From Arthrobacter saudimassiliensis (GTDB taxonomy: Bacteria; Actinomycetota; Actinomycetes; Actinomycetales; Micrococcaceae), in NCBI GenBank assembly GCA_900016675.1, contig LN483070.1, forward strand, positions 744,001 through 808,000: 64,000 nt of DNA, given 5' to 3'. Made by a program: the position numbers and the translations under genes. Shown here in pieces: positions 28,113 through 36,463 of the stretch. The notes beneath the pieces were generated by a model. The model did not search any database and was not told where the DNA came from. It worked only from the letters and a program-made list of their open reading frames with translations. Position 1 is the stretch's first letter. Each line of letters opens with the position of its first letter.

Positions 28113-29878
28113 CAGTACTTCCTCACCATCGGCTCGTAGCGCGTGTACACGACGGGCTTGGTGTCGAGGCGGATGCCGGCGGTGTGCTCGGCGTTGTCGG
28201 CCTCGTCAACCTTGTAGGCCATCGAGTGCTTCATGAATTTCTCGTCGTCCCGCTCGGGGAAGTCCTCGCGGTAGTGACCGCCGCGGGATTCCTCGCGGTG
28301 CAGCGCGGCTACGGTCATGACCTTGGCGAGGTCCAGCAGGAAGCCCAGCTCCACGGCCTCGAGGAGGTCGAGGTTGAAGCGCTTGCCCTTGTCCTGGACG
28401 TTGATCTTCTTGTACCGCTCCTCGAAGGAAGCGATGTCGGACAGCACCTGGTTCAGGGTCTCCGCGGAGCGGAACACCTGCATGTTGGCGTCCATCGTGT
28501 TCTGCAGGTCGCGGCGGATTTCGGAGACCCGCTCGGTGCCCTCGGAGTTGCGGGCGATGTCCAGCAGCTCGATGGTCTTCGACTCCGGGTTTTCCGGCAG
28601 CGGCACAAAGTCGGCCTGCAGCGCGTACTCGGCGGCGTAGATGCCGGCACGCTTGCCGAAGACGTTGATGTCCAGCAGGGAGTTGGTGCCCAGGCGGTTG
28701 GAGCCGTGCACGGACACGCAGGCAACCTCGCCGGCTGCGTACAGTCCCGGGATGACGGTCTCGTTGTCCGCCAGCACCTCGGTCTTGATGTTGGTCGGAA
28801 TGCCGCCCATGGCGTAGTGCGCCGTCGGGAACACCGGCACCGGCTCCGTGTACGGCTCGACGCCGAGGTAGGTCCGGGCGAACTCGGTGATGTCCGGGAG
28901 CTTGGCGTCGATGTGCGCCGGCTCCAGGTGGGTCAGGTCCAGCAGCACGTAGTCCTTGTTCGGACCGCAGCCGCGGCCCTCGCGCACCTCGTTCGCCATG
29001 GACCGGGCGACGATGTCACGCGGGGCCAGGTCCTTGATGGTGGGGGCGTAGCGCTCCATGAAGCGCTCACCCTCGGAGTTGCGCAGGATCGCGCCCTCGC
29101 CGCGGGCGGCTTCGGAGAGCAGGATGCCCAGGCCCGCCAGGCCCGTCGGATGGAACTGGAAGAACTCCATGTCCTCCAGCGGGATGCCGCGGCGGAACGC
29201 GATGGCCATGCCGTCACCGGTCAGGGTGTGGGCGTTGGAGGTGGTCTTGAAGACCTTGCCGGCACCGCCGGAGGCGAAGACCACGGACTTGGCCTGGAAC
29301 ACGTGCAGCTCACCGGTAGCCAGGTCGTAGGAGACGACGCCGGCGGTCCGCTTGCGGCCGAAGGCGTCCTCGACCATCAGCAGGTCCAGCACGTAGTACT
29401 CGTTGTAGAACTCGACGTTGTGCTTGACGCAGTTTTGGTACAGGGTCTGCAGGATCATGTGGCCGGTGCGGTCGGCCGCGTAGCAGGCGCGGCGGACCGG
29501 CGCCTTGCCGTGGTCGCGGGTGTGACCGCCGAAGCGGCGCTGGTCAATCCGGCCCTCGGGGGTCCGGTTGAACGGCAGGCCCATCTTCTCCAGGTCCAGG
29601 ACGGCGTCGATGGCCTCCTTGGCCATCACCTCCGCGGCGTCCTGGTCGACCAGGTAGTCGCCGCCCTTGACCGTGTCAAAGGTGTGCCACTCCCAGTTGT
29701 CCTCTTCCACATTTGCCAGCGCGGCGCACATGCCGCCCTGGGCCGCACCCGTGTGGGACCGGGTCGGGTACAGCTTGGTCAGTACCGCCGTCCGTGCGCG
29801 CTGTCCGGATTCGATCGCGGCGCGCATACCGGCGCCGCCGGCGCCGACAATGACGACGTCGTACTTATGGACCTGCAT
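28112..29878 (-). CDS. sdhA: succinate dehydrogenase flavoprotein subunit
   Basis: A 588-aa FAD subunit that oxidises succinate to fumarate in the TCA cycle. It has the FAD-binding VVIVGAGGAGMRAA near residue 8, the covalent-flavin His in SHTGAAQGG (His 42) and the active-site region FGGHTRDHGKAPVRRACYAADRTG (split: FGGHTRDHGK and RRACYAADRTG). The length fits the SdhA class. It lies 60 nt after sdhD. Confidence 0.97.
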   Translation of the reverse strand: MQVHKYDVVIVGAGGAGMRAAIESGQRARTAVLTKLYPTRSHTGAAQGGMCAALANVEEDNWEWHTFDTVKGGDYLVDQDAAEVMAKEAIDAVLDLEKMGLPFNRTPEGRIDQRRFGGHTRDHGKAPVRRACYAADRTGHMILQTLYQNCVKHNVEFYNEYYVLDLLMVEDAFGRKRTAGVVSYDLATGELHVFQAKSVVFASGGAGKVFKTTSNAHTLTGDGMAIAFRRGIPLEDMEFFQFHPTGLAGLGILLSEAARGEGAILRNSEGERFMERYAPTIKDLAPRDIVARSMANEVREGRGCGPNKDYVLLDLTHLEPAHIDAKLPDITEFARTYLGVEPYTEPVPVFPTAHYAMGGIPTNIKTEVLADNETVIPGLYAAGEVACVSVHGSNRLGTNSLLDINVFGKRAGIYAAEYALQADFVPLPENPESKTIELLDIARNSEGTERVSEIRRDLQNTMDANMQVFRSAETLNQVLSDIASFEERYKKINVQDKGKRFNLDLLEAVELGFLLDLAKVMTVAALHREESRGGHYREDFPERDDEKFMKHSMAYKVDEADNAEHTAGIRLDTKPVVYTRYEPMVRKY

Positions 29879-29938
29879 ACCAGATGCTCTTTCTGTTGAA
29901 ACTGTTGTGAGGGCGGGGCTGCGTCCTGCTTCTCCGCC

Positions 29939-30406
29939 TTAGCGGGTGGAGCAGAACGAGGCCAGCTGATCCGCCGTGGCGTTGGCGGGGCACGGATCGA
30001 AGGTGAAGATCACCAGGGTGCCGAGCACGACGATGACCACCGTCGAGATGTACAGGACGGTCTTGAGCCACATGCGGGTGGAGTTCTTGTCCGCGTAGTC
30101 GTTGATGATCGTCCGCACGCCGTTGGCGCCGTGGAGCATGGCCAGCCAGAGCATCACCAGGTCCCAGACCTGCCACAGCGGGCTGGCCCACTTGCCGGCG
30201 ACGAACCCGAAGTCGATGGCCTTGATGCCGTCGCCCACCATGAGGTTCATGAACAGGTGGGTGAAGATCAGCACGACCAGCAGGACGCCGGAGAGGCGCA
30301 TGAACAGCCATGCGATCATCTCGAAGTTTCCACGGGAATTGCCGGTGCGGGTGTACCGGGGGGCGATGCGCCCGGAACGGGGTGCTTCGATGGAAGGAGC
30401 GCTCAT
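29939..30406 (-). CDS. sdhD: succinate dehydrogenase membrane anchor subunit D
   Basis: A 155-aa protein with three transmembrane helices (about 30-50, 73-95 and 115-135) and conserved His residues in THLFMNLM and LHGANG, which serve heme or quinone binding. The C-terminal tail is extracytoplasmic and has two Cys. It starts 3 nt after the sdhC stop. Confidence 0.93.
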   Translation of the reverse strand: MSAPSIEAPRSGRIAPRYTRTGNSRGNFEMIAWLFMRLSGVLLVVLIFTHLFMNLMVGDGIKAIDFGFVAGKWASPLWQVWDLVMLWLAMLHGANGVRTIINDYADKNSTRMWLKTVLYISTVVIVVLGTLVIFTFDPCPANATADQLASFCSTR

Positions 30407-30409
30407 GGT

Positions 30410-30790
30410 TTAGTGACCCCCGAAAACGATGGGAAGGTGGCGGATGGAGAAGCCGATCATGGTCACGGCCCAGAGGCCGACGACTCCCCACAGCATCTGC
30501 CGCTGGTACTTGGGGCCCTTCTTCCAGAAATCGATCAGCACCACACGCAGGCCGTTGAAGGCGTGGAACACAATGGCTGCCACGAGGCCCAGCTCGCCAA
30601 GGCCCATGATCGGGTTCTTGTAGGCGTTGATCACCACGTTGTAGGCCTCGGGCGAAACGCGCACGAGCGAGGTGTCCAGGACGTGAACCAAAAGGAAGAA
30701 GAAGATCACCACGCCGGTAATGCGATGTGCAACCCACGACCACTGGCCTTCACGGCCGCGGTAGAGAGTGCCTGCTGGTAACTTCGACAC
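30410..30790 (-). CDS. sdhC: succinate dehydrogenase cytochrome b556 subunit C
   Basis: A 126-aa protein with three transmembrane helices. It has SWVAHRITGVVIFFFLLVHV with the conserved Ser/Arg/His of the quinone-heme region and HAFNGLRVVLIDF with a second His. It starts at GTG 30790 behind GGGAGGA. It is first in the sdhCDAB operon and preceded by a promoter with a CRP-like box. Confidence 0.93.
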   Translation of the reverse strand: MSKLPAGTLYRGREGQWSWVAHRITGVVIFFFLLVHVLDTSLVRVSPEAYNVVINAYKNPIMGLGELGLVAAIVFHAFNGLRVVLIDFWKKGPKYQRQMLWGVVGLWAVTMIGFSIRHLPIVFGGH

Positions 30791-30876
30791 TGAAATATTC
30801 CTCCCTGCTGCGCAGCGGCGCTAGCGCGTCTTCCACGCAGTGTTGACGCCGGTGCGAGCACTATGAACTCCAGCAT

Positions 30877-30905
30877 AATCTAGGCCGGTGTTCGGGGTCT
30901 TTCAA
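30877..30905 (-). promoter_or_regulatory. sdh promoter (TTGAAA -35, TAGATT -10)
   Basis: On the - strand TTGAAA (30905-30900) and TAGATT (30882-30877) are separated by an ideal 17 nt. The transcript would start near 30870 and carry an 80-nt leader before sdhC. Confidence 0.68.
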
Positions 30906-30922
30906 TTTAGGACGGCCTATCA

Positions 30923-30938
30923 TGTGGCCCTCATCACA
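30923..30938 (-). promoter_or_regulatory. CRP/GlxR-like box upstream of sdh
   Basis: The + strand reads TGTGG-N6-TCACA, one mismatch from the CRP consensus TGTGA-N6-TCACA. Its centre is about 60.5 bp upstream of the predicted sdh start, the class I activator position. GlxR, a CRP-family protein, is known to regulate sdh genes in Corynebacterium. Confidence 0.62.
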
Positions 30939-30949
30939 CCCGCTTGCGC

Positions 30950-30966
30950 GGGGTGACGGACACCCC
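30950..30966. promoter_or_regulatory. 6-bp inverted repeat in the sdh-manC gap
   Basis: GGGGTG and CACCCC flank ACGGA, between the CRP-like box and manC. It could be a minor operator for either gene or be incidental. Confidence 0.3.
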
Positions 30967-31017
30967 TTATGCGCCTCGCAGCCGGTGCCGCGCAGACTCG
31001 GCTAGCCTTGGGGTCTG

Positions 31018-32154
31018 ATGACTACCGAGATGCACAGCACAAGCGACCGTGATGCGTTCAGCCGTTTCTACGGGGTGATTCCCGCGGGCGGAACGGGAAC
31101 CCGTCTCTGGCCGCTTTCGCGCGCCGCCGCGCCGAAGTTCCTGCACGACCTCACCGGATCCGGCAGCACCCTGATCCGAGCGACCTACGACCGGCTCTGC
31201 CCGCTGGCGGGGGACCGGGTCATGGTCGTGACCGGCACGCTGCACCGCCGGGCCGTGAAGCAGCAGCTGCCCGAGATCTCCAACGACAACCTGGTCCTGG
31301 AGCTGGAGCCCAAGGACTCCGCGGCGGCGATCGGCCTCGCGGCGGCCATCCTGCACCGGCGCGACCCGGACATCATCATGGGCTCCTTCGCCGCGGACCA
31401 GGTGATCACTCCGGTCGAGGTGTTCCAGGACGCGGTCCGAGAGGCCATCCTGACCGCCGCACGGGGCTACATCGTGACGATCGGGATCCAGCCGACGCAT
31501 CCGTCCACCGGCTTCGGCTACATCCGTGCCGGGGAAGGGCTGGACATCGACGGCGCCCCGAACGCCCGCGCCGTCGCCGAGTTCGTTGAGAAGCCCAGCG
31601 AGGACGTGGCCCGCGGCTACCTGCGCGACGGCTCGTTCAGCTGGAACGCCGGCATGTTCGTTGCCCCGGTCAGCCTCATGCTCAAGCACCTGGAGGCCAA
31701 TGAGCCGGAGCTCCACGCCGGGCTGACCGAGATCGCCGAGGCCTGGGACACCGCACGCCGACGGGAAGTGGTCCGGCGGATCTGGCCCACCCTGCCCAAG
31801 ACGGCCATCGACTACGCGGTGGCCGAACCCGCCGCCGCCGCCGGCGACGTCGCGATGATTCCGGGCGCCTTCACCTGGGACGACGTCGGGGACTTCGCCG
31901 CGATCGGCCGGCTGAACCCGGCCGCGGAGAACACCGAGCTGCGGGTCATGGGCGAGGGTGCGCGGGTGTACTCCGAAAACGCCTCGGGCATCGTCGTCTC
32001 CGACACCAAGCGCGTCATTGCGCTGATCGGCATCGAGGACGTCGTCATCGTGGACACCCCCGACGCCCTGCTGGTGACCACGAAGGAGCACGCGCAGGAG
32101 GTCAAGAAGGCCGTGGAGCACCTGAAGGCCAGCGGCGACACCGACGTCCTGTAG
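31018..32154 (+). CDS. manC: mannose-1-phosphate guanylyltransferase
   Basis: Makes GDP-mannose from mannose-1-phosphate and GTP for glycans and mannosylated envelope lipids. The 378-aa nucleotidyltransferase has the signature PAGGTGTRLWPLSR near residue 23, FVEKPS near 190 and WNAGMF near 213. It lacks the phosphomannose-isomerase domain of longer ManC proteins. TAGCCT (31003-31008) lies 9 nt before the ATG and could be its -10. It is divergent from sdh. Confidence 0.93.
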   Translation: MTTEMHSTSDRDAFSRFYGVIPAGGTGTRLWPLSRAAAPKFLHDLTGSGSTLIRATYDRLCPLAGDRVMVVTGTLHRRAVKQQLPEISNDNLVLELEPKDSAAAIGLAAAILHRRDPDIIMGSFAADQVITPVEVFQDAVREAILTAARGYIVTIGIQPTHPSTGFGYIRAGEGLDIDGAPNARAVAEFVEKPSEDVARGYLRDGSFSWNAGMFVAPVSLMLKHLEANEPELHAGLTEIAEAWDTARRREVVRRIWPTLPKTAIDYAVAEPAAAAGDVAMIPGAFTWDDVGDFAAIGRLNPAAENTELRVMGEGARVYSENASGIVVSDTKRVIALIGIEDVVIVDTPDALLVTTKEHAQEVKKAVEHLKASGDTDVL

Positions 32155-32157
32155 CCG

Positions 32158-32176
32158 ACGGTGTGAGGAACACCGT
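32158..32176 (+). terminator. small hairpin after manC
   Basis: ACGGTGT and ACACCGT pair around GAGGA, 4 nt after the manC stop; it may be a weak terminator. Confidence 0.4.
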
Positions 32177-32262
32177 AGCGCCGCAGCGGAACCGGCAACC
32201 CCATGTGAACGCCCCGTACCTTTATTAACGCGGCCGGTTCACGCCGTCGGGCCGGGGTTGGC

Positions 32263-32268
32263 TAATCT
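32263..32268 (+). promoter_or_regulatory. -10 box of the M20 gene (TAATCT)
   Basis: TAATCT lies 7 nt before the GTG at 32276. GGAGGG sits in the gap, so the box may serve a leaderless or near-leaderless start. Confidence 0.5.
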
Positions 32269-32275
32269 GGAGGGT

Positions 32276-33481
32276 GTGCAGACCATCCCCTTGAGCAGTT
32301 CACCGGTACCGTCGATCCGCGGACGGGTGGTGCCACTGCTGGAGGAGCTGATCGGGTTCCGGCGTGACATCCACGCCCACCCGGAGCTTTCCAACAAGGA
32401 GTTCCGCACCACCGACCAGATCATTGCCCACCTGGAGGCCGCCGGGCTCGCGCCCAAGCGGCTGGAAAACACCGGGGCCGTGGTCGACATCGGCGACGGG
32501 CCGCTGAGCCTGGCGCTGCGGGCGGACATCGACGCGCTGCCCGTCCTCGAGGAAACCGGCCTGCCCTACGCTTCGACGCATACCGGCATCGCGCACGCCT
32601 GCGGCCACGACATCCACACCACCGTGATGCTCGGGGTGGCCCGCGTGCTGGCCGGACTCGACGCCGAGGGCAAGCTGGGCGGCCGGGTCCGGGTGATCTT
32701 CCAGCCCGCGGAGGAGGTCATGCCCGGCGGGGCGCTGACCGTCATCGAGCAGGGGGCCCTCGAAGGGGTGCCCCGGGTGCTGGCCCTGCACTGCGACCCC
32801 CGGATCGACGCCGGCAAGGTCGGCACCCGCATCGGGGCCATCACCTCGGCCTCCGACACCATCCGCCTGGAACTCACCGGCCGGGGCGGCCACACCTCCC
32901 GGCCGCACCTGACCGAGGACATGGTGTTCGCCCTGGCGGAGATCGCCGTCGGGGTCCCCGCCGTCCTGTCCCGCCGGATCGACGTGCGCAGCGGCGTCTC
33001 CGTGGTGTGGGGACAGATCCACGCCGGCTCCGCACCCAATGCCATTCCCGCCGCCGGCAGCCTCTCCGGCACCATGCGCTGCCTGGACACCGAGGCCTGG
33101 CACGCCGCCGGCGACCTGCTCGACGACGTCGTGCGGCAGATCGCCGCGCCCTACGGGGTGGACGTGGCCCTGCAGCATACGCGGGGCGTCCCGCCGGTGA
33201 TCAACGCCGAAGCGGAAACCGGACTGCTGGAGGCGGCCGCCCGGGCCGAACTCGGCGAGGACTCCGTCGTCCTTGCCCCGCAGTCCATGGGCGGGGAGGA
33301 CTTCGCCTGGATGACCCAGGCCGTGCCCGGGGCCATGATGCGCCTCGGCACGCGCACCCCCGGCGGAGAGACCTATGACCTGCACCGCGGCGACTACCGC
33401 CCCGACGAGCGGGCGATCAGCAGCGGCGTCCTGGTCATGGCATCGGCGGCGCTGCGGGCGGCCCGCGGGCTGCGACGCTAA
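32276..33481 (+). CDS. M20 family metallo-amidohydrolase
   Basis: A 401-aa hydrolase of the M20D (HipO/AbgB/IAA-amidohydrolase) group, which releases amino acids from N-acyl or N-aryl conjugates. It has the metal ligands HACGHDIHTTVML near residue 107 and PAEEVMPGG near 145, the dimerisation-domain signature RGGHTSRPH near 205 and GGEDFAWM near 345. The GTG at 32276 is favoured by the adjacent GGAGGG. It is monocistronic, and its substrate is not deducible. Confidence 0.92.
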   Translation: MQTIPLSSSPVPSIRGRVVPLLEELIGFRRDIHAHPELSNKEFRTTDQIIAHLEAAGLAPKRLENTGAVVDIGDGPLSLALRADIDALPVLEETGLPYASTHTGIAHACGHDIHTTVMLGVARVLAGLDAEGKLGGRVRVIFQPAEEVMPGGALTVIEQGALEGVPRVLALHCDPRIDAGKVGTRIGAITSASDTIRLELTGRGGHTSRPHLTEDMVFALAEIAVGVPAVLSRRIDVRSGVSVVWGQIHAGSAPNAIPAAGSLSGTMRCLDTEAWHAAGDLLDDVVRQIAAPYGVDVALQHTRGVPPVINAEAETGLLEAAARAELGEDSVVLAPQSMGGEDFAWMTQAVPGAMMRLGTRTPGGETYDLHRGDYRPDERAISSGVLVMASAALRAARGLRR

Positions 33482-33697
33482 GGCCGATGATGATAACAAC
33501 ATGTAAACAATTGGGAACGCGCACCCGAATTGTGGCTGCTGTGATTGCGCTAACGTTAGGGTAAGTGCTGGCGTCCGAAACGGCTGAGCCCAAGGATGCA
33601 CCACACGCGCCTTTCAGCCCCGGCACGGCCCCACCGGCCTGCGGCGGATCCTGAAGAACAACACGGGTGGAACAACCACTTCTTTCCTGGAGGAATC

Positions 33698-34780
33698 TTG
33701 AAGAATTTCCCGCGCATCAAGCGCAACGCGGGCGTCTCCGCCGCCATGCTGGGCGTGTCGGCTCTCCTGCTCTCCGGCTGCGGCGCTGCTCCGGAAGAGG
33801 AGAACGGCGGCTCGGAGGCTGCGGCCACCGACTTCACCGGCTGCATCGTCTCGGACTCCGGCGGATGGGATGACCGCTCGTTCAACCAGTCCAGCTACGA
33901 GGGCCTGATGGCCGCCAAGGATGAGCTGGGCATCGAAACCAAGGAAGCCGAGTCCCAGGCTCCCACCGACTTCGCCAACAACGTGGACAGCATGGTCCAG
34001 GGCGGCTGCGACCTGACCGTCACCGTGGGCTTCCTGCTGTCCGACGCCACCAAGGCCGCCGCCGAGGCGAACCCCGACGTGAACTTCGCGATCGTCGACG
34101 ACAACGCCATCGAGCTCGACAACGTCAAGCCGATCATCTACGACACGGCCCAGGCTGCGTTCCTGGCCGGGTACGTCGCCGCCGGCTCCACCCAGACCGG
34201 CACCGTCGCCACCTACGGCGGCATGAACATCCCGACCGTGACCATCTTCATGGACGGCTTCGCGCAGGGCGTGGAGTACTACAACGAGGAGAACGGCGCC
34301 GACGTCAAGCTCCTCGGCGCAGACTCCTTCGTCGACAGCTTCGAGAACCGCGCAGCCGGCAAGACCCTGACCCAGAACTTCATCAACGAAGGCGCCGACA
34401 TCATCATGCCGGTCGCCGGACCGGTGGGCCTGGGCACCATGGAGGCCGTGGTCGAGGCCAATGAAGGCGGCAAGGACGTCAAGGCCGTCTGGGTCGACTC
34501 CGACGGCTACGAGACCGCCGGCATCGGCCAGGAGTACATCCTGACCTCGGTAATGAAGCTCATGGGCGAAGCAGTCCAGGAGGTCGTCACCGAGTCCGCC
34601 GAGGGCAACTTCAGCGCCGAGCCGTACATCGGTACGCTGGAGAACGGCGGCGTCGACCTGGCCCCGTTCCACGACCAGGAAGCCAACGTCCCCGAAGAGG
34701 TCAAGAACGCCATCGAGGACCTGAAGGCCAAGATCATCTCCGGTGAGATCACCGTCGAGTCCGAGTCCAGCCCCAAGTAA
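33698..34780 (+). CDS. BMP-family nucleoside-binding lipoprotein of an ABC importer
   Basis: A 360-aa substrate-binding protein. The TTG at 33698 follows an excellent GGAGGAA. It has a lipoprotein signal with lipobox LLSGC (Cys near residue 26). The BMP/Med family fold is indicated by SDSGGWDDRSFNQSSYEGL and the ATYGGMNIPTVTIFMDGF motif. BMP lipoproteins bind nucleosides for ABC import. It is followed by an ATPase and two permeases, with a hairpin between, then cdd and deoA, which supports nucleoside transport. Confidence 0.94.
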   Translation: MKNFPRIKRNAGVSAAMLGVSALLLSGCGAAPEEENGGSEAAATDFTGCIVSDSGGWDDRSFNQSSYEGLMAAKDELGIETKEAESQAPTDFANNVDSMVQGGCDLTVTVGFLLSDATKAAAEANPDVNFAIVDDNAIELDNVKPIIYDTAQAAFLAGYVAAGSTQTGTVATYGGMNIPTVTIFMDGFAQGVEYYNEENGADVKLLGADSFVDSFENRAAGKTLTQNFINEGADIIMPVAGPVGLGTMEAVVEANEGGKDVKAVWVDSDGYETAGIGQEYILTSVMKLMGEAVQEVVTESAEGNFSAEPYIGTLENGGVDLAPFHDQEANVPEEVKNAIEDLKAKIISGEITVESESSPK

Positions 34781-34802
34781 CGGACCGGACCGCCCGCAGG
34801 CG

Positions 34803-34843
34803 ACCGCCATGTCCCGCAGCCGCGGCTGCCGGGACATGGCGGT
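34803..34843 (+). terminator. intra-operon hairpin after the nucleoside-binding protein
   Basis: A long stem (ACCGCCATGTCCCG with its complement) extended by GCAGCC/GGCTGC with one bulged G, then TTTGTCT. Positioned after the binding-protein gene, it probably lets only part of transcription continue into the transporter genes. Confidence 0.7.
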
Positions 34844-34903
34844 TTGTCTGTGCCGGGCAGCAGTTCCTCCCACACAGCATTACCGAACAGATTGGTTGGG
34901 GTT

Positions 34904-36463
34904 TTGAAACTCGAACTGAAGGGCATCACCAAGCGGTTTGGTTCCCTGGTGGCCAACGACCACATCGACCTGGTGGTCGAGCCCGGACAGGTCCACAGCC
35001 TGCTGGGCGAAAACGGCGCCGGCAAGTCCACGCTGATGAATGTCCTCTACGGCCTGTACGAGCCCACCGAGGGGCAGATCCTCCTCGACGGCCGTCCCGT
35101 CACCTTTAACGGCCCCTCCGACGCCATGGCCGCGGGCATCGGCATGGTGCACCAGCACTTCATGCTGGTGCCCGTGTTCACCGTGGCCGAAAACGTCGCG
35201 CTGGGCAACGAATCCACCCGCCTCGGCGGGGCGCTGAACCTTGACGTCACCCGCGCCCGCATCCGGGAGATCTCCGACCAGTACGGGTTCGACGTCGATC
35301 CCGACGCCGTCGTCGGGGACCTCCCGGTGGGCGTGCAGCAGCGCGTGGAGATCATCAAGGCGCTGATCCGCGACGCGGAGGTCCTGATCCTCGACGAGCC
35401 CACCGCCGTGCTCACCCCGCGCGAGACCGACGAGCTGCTCTCGATCATGCGCCAGCTCACCGCGGACGGCAAAGGCGTCGTCTTCATCTCCCACAAGCTG
35501 CGCGAGGTCAAGGCCGTCTCCGACGTCATCACGGTGATCCGCCGCGGCAAGGTGGTCGGGGAGGCCCAGCCTTCCGCCTCCACCACCGAACTGGCCGCCA
35601 TGATGGTCGGCCGCTCGGTGAGCCTGAGCCTGGACAAGGCGCCGGCGCAGCCGGGGGAGGAGACCTTCCGCGTCACCGACCTCACCGTGCTCTCCGCCAC
35701 CGGACAGCCGGTGGTGAACAAGCTCAGCTTCGGCATCGCCAAGGGCGAGATCCTGGCCGTCGCAGGCGTCCAGGGCAACGGCCAGACCGAGCTCACCGAA
35801 GCCATCATGGGCCTGCAGGAGCACGTCACCGGATCCATCACCCTGGACGGGCGGGAGCTGGTCGGCCTGAAGACCCGGGAGATCATCGACTCCGGCGTCG
35901 GATTCGTACCCGAGGACCGCAGCGTCGACGGTCTGGTCGGCACCTTCTCGGTGGCCGAGAACCTGGTGCTGAACCGCTACGACGAAGCGCCCTTCGCCGC
36001 CGGCCTGTCCATGAAGCCCGGCGTCGTGACGGCAAACGCAGACGAGAAGATCGCCGAGTACGACATCCGCACGCAGTCCGCCGCCACCCCGGCGGGCACC
36101 CTGTCCGGCGGAAACCAGCAGAAGGTCGTCATGGCCCGGGAGCTGTCCCGGCCGCTGTCCCTGTTCATCGCCTCCCAGCCCACCCGCGGCGTCGACGTCG
36201 GGTCCATCGAATTCCTGCACCGGCGCATCGTCGCCGAACGGGAGGTCGGCACCCCGGTGATGATCGTGTCCACCGAACTGGACGAGGTCCTCGAACTCGG
36301 GGACCGGATCGCCGTGCTGTACGGCGGCAGGCTGATGGGCATCGTGCCCGCCGGAACGTCCCGGAACGTGCTCGGCCTCATGATGGCCGGCATGACCGCA
36401 GATGAGGCGCTGGCCCGCGAGGCCGCGTCCGAGAACACCCAGACCGAGGGAGGGGCGCAGTGA
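34904..36463 (+). CDS. nucleoside ABC importer ATPase (two nucleotide-binding domains)
   Basis: A 519-aa protein with tandem ATPase domains, typical of YufO/RfuB-type systems. The first domain has Walker A GENGAGKST near residue 39 and QQRVEIIKALIRDAEVLILD. The second has VQGNGQTELTEAI in place of a canonical Walker A and LSGGNQQKVVMARELS. The start is uncertain. TTG 34904 fits family alignment; the frame is open further upstream to 34844, but without family similarity. It overlaps the first permease by 4 nt. Confidence 0.93.
   Translation: MKLELKGITKRFGSLVANDHIDLVVEPGQVHSLLGENGAGKSTLMNVLYGLYEPTEGQILLDGRPVTFNGPSDAMAAGIGMVHQHFMLVPVFTVAENVALGNESTRLGGALNLDVTRARIREISDQYGFDVDPDAVVGDLPVGVQQRVEIIKALIRDAEVLILDEPTAVLTPRETDELLSIMRQLTADGKGVVFISHKLREVKAVSDVITVIRRGKVVGEAQPSASTTELAAMMVGRSVSLSLDKAPAQPGEETFRVTDLTVLSATGQPVVNKLSFGIAKGEILAVAGVQGNGQTELTEAIMGLQEHVTGSITLDGRELVGLKTREIIDSGVGFVPEDRSVDGLVGTFSVAENLVLNRYDEAPFAAGLSMKPGVVTANADEKIAEYDIRTQSAATPAGTLSGGNQQKVVMARELSRPLSLFIASQPTRGVDVGSIEFLHRRIVAEREVGTPVMIVSTELDEVLELGDRIAVLYGGRLMGIVPAGTSRNVLGLMMAGMTADEALAREAASENTQTEGGAQ

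Noticed and set aside
33540-33555. CRP-like box upstream of the nucleoside-binding lipoprotein
   Set aside because: TGTGA-N6-TAACG has two mismatches and would sit between -10 and -35 of the likely promoter, so it is not called as a site.
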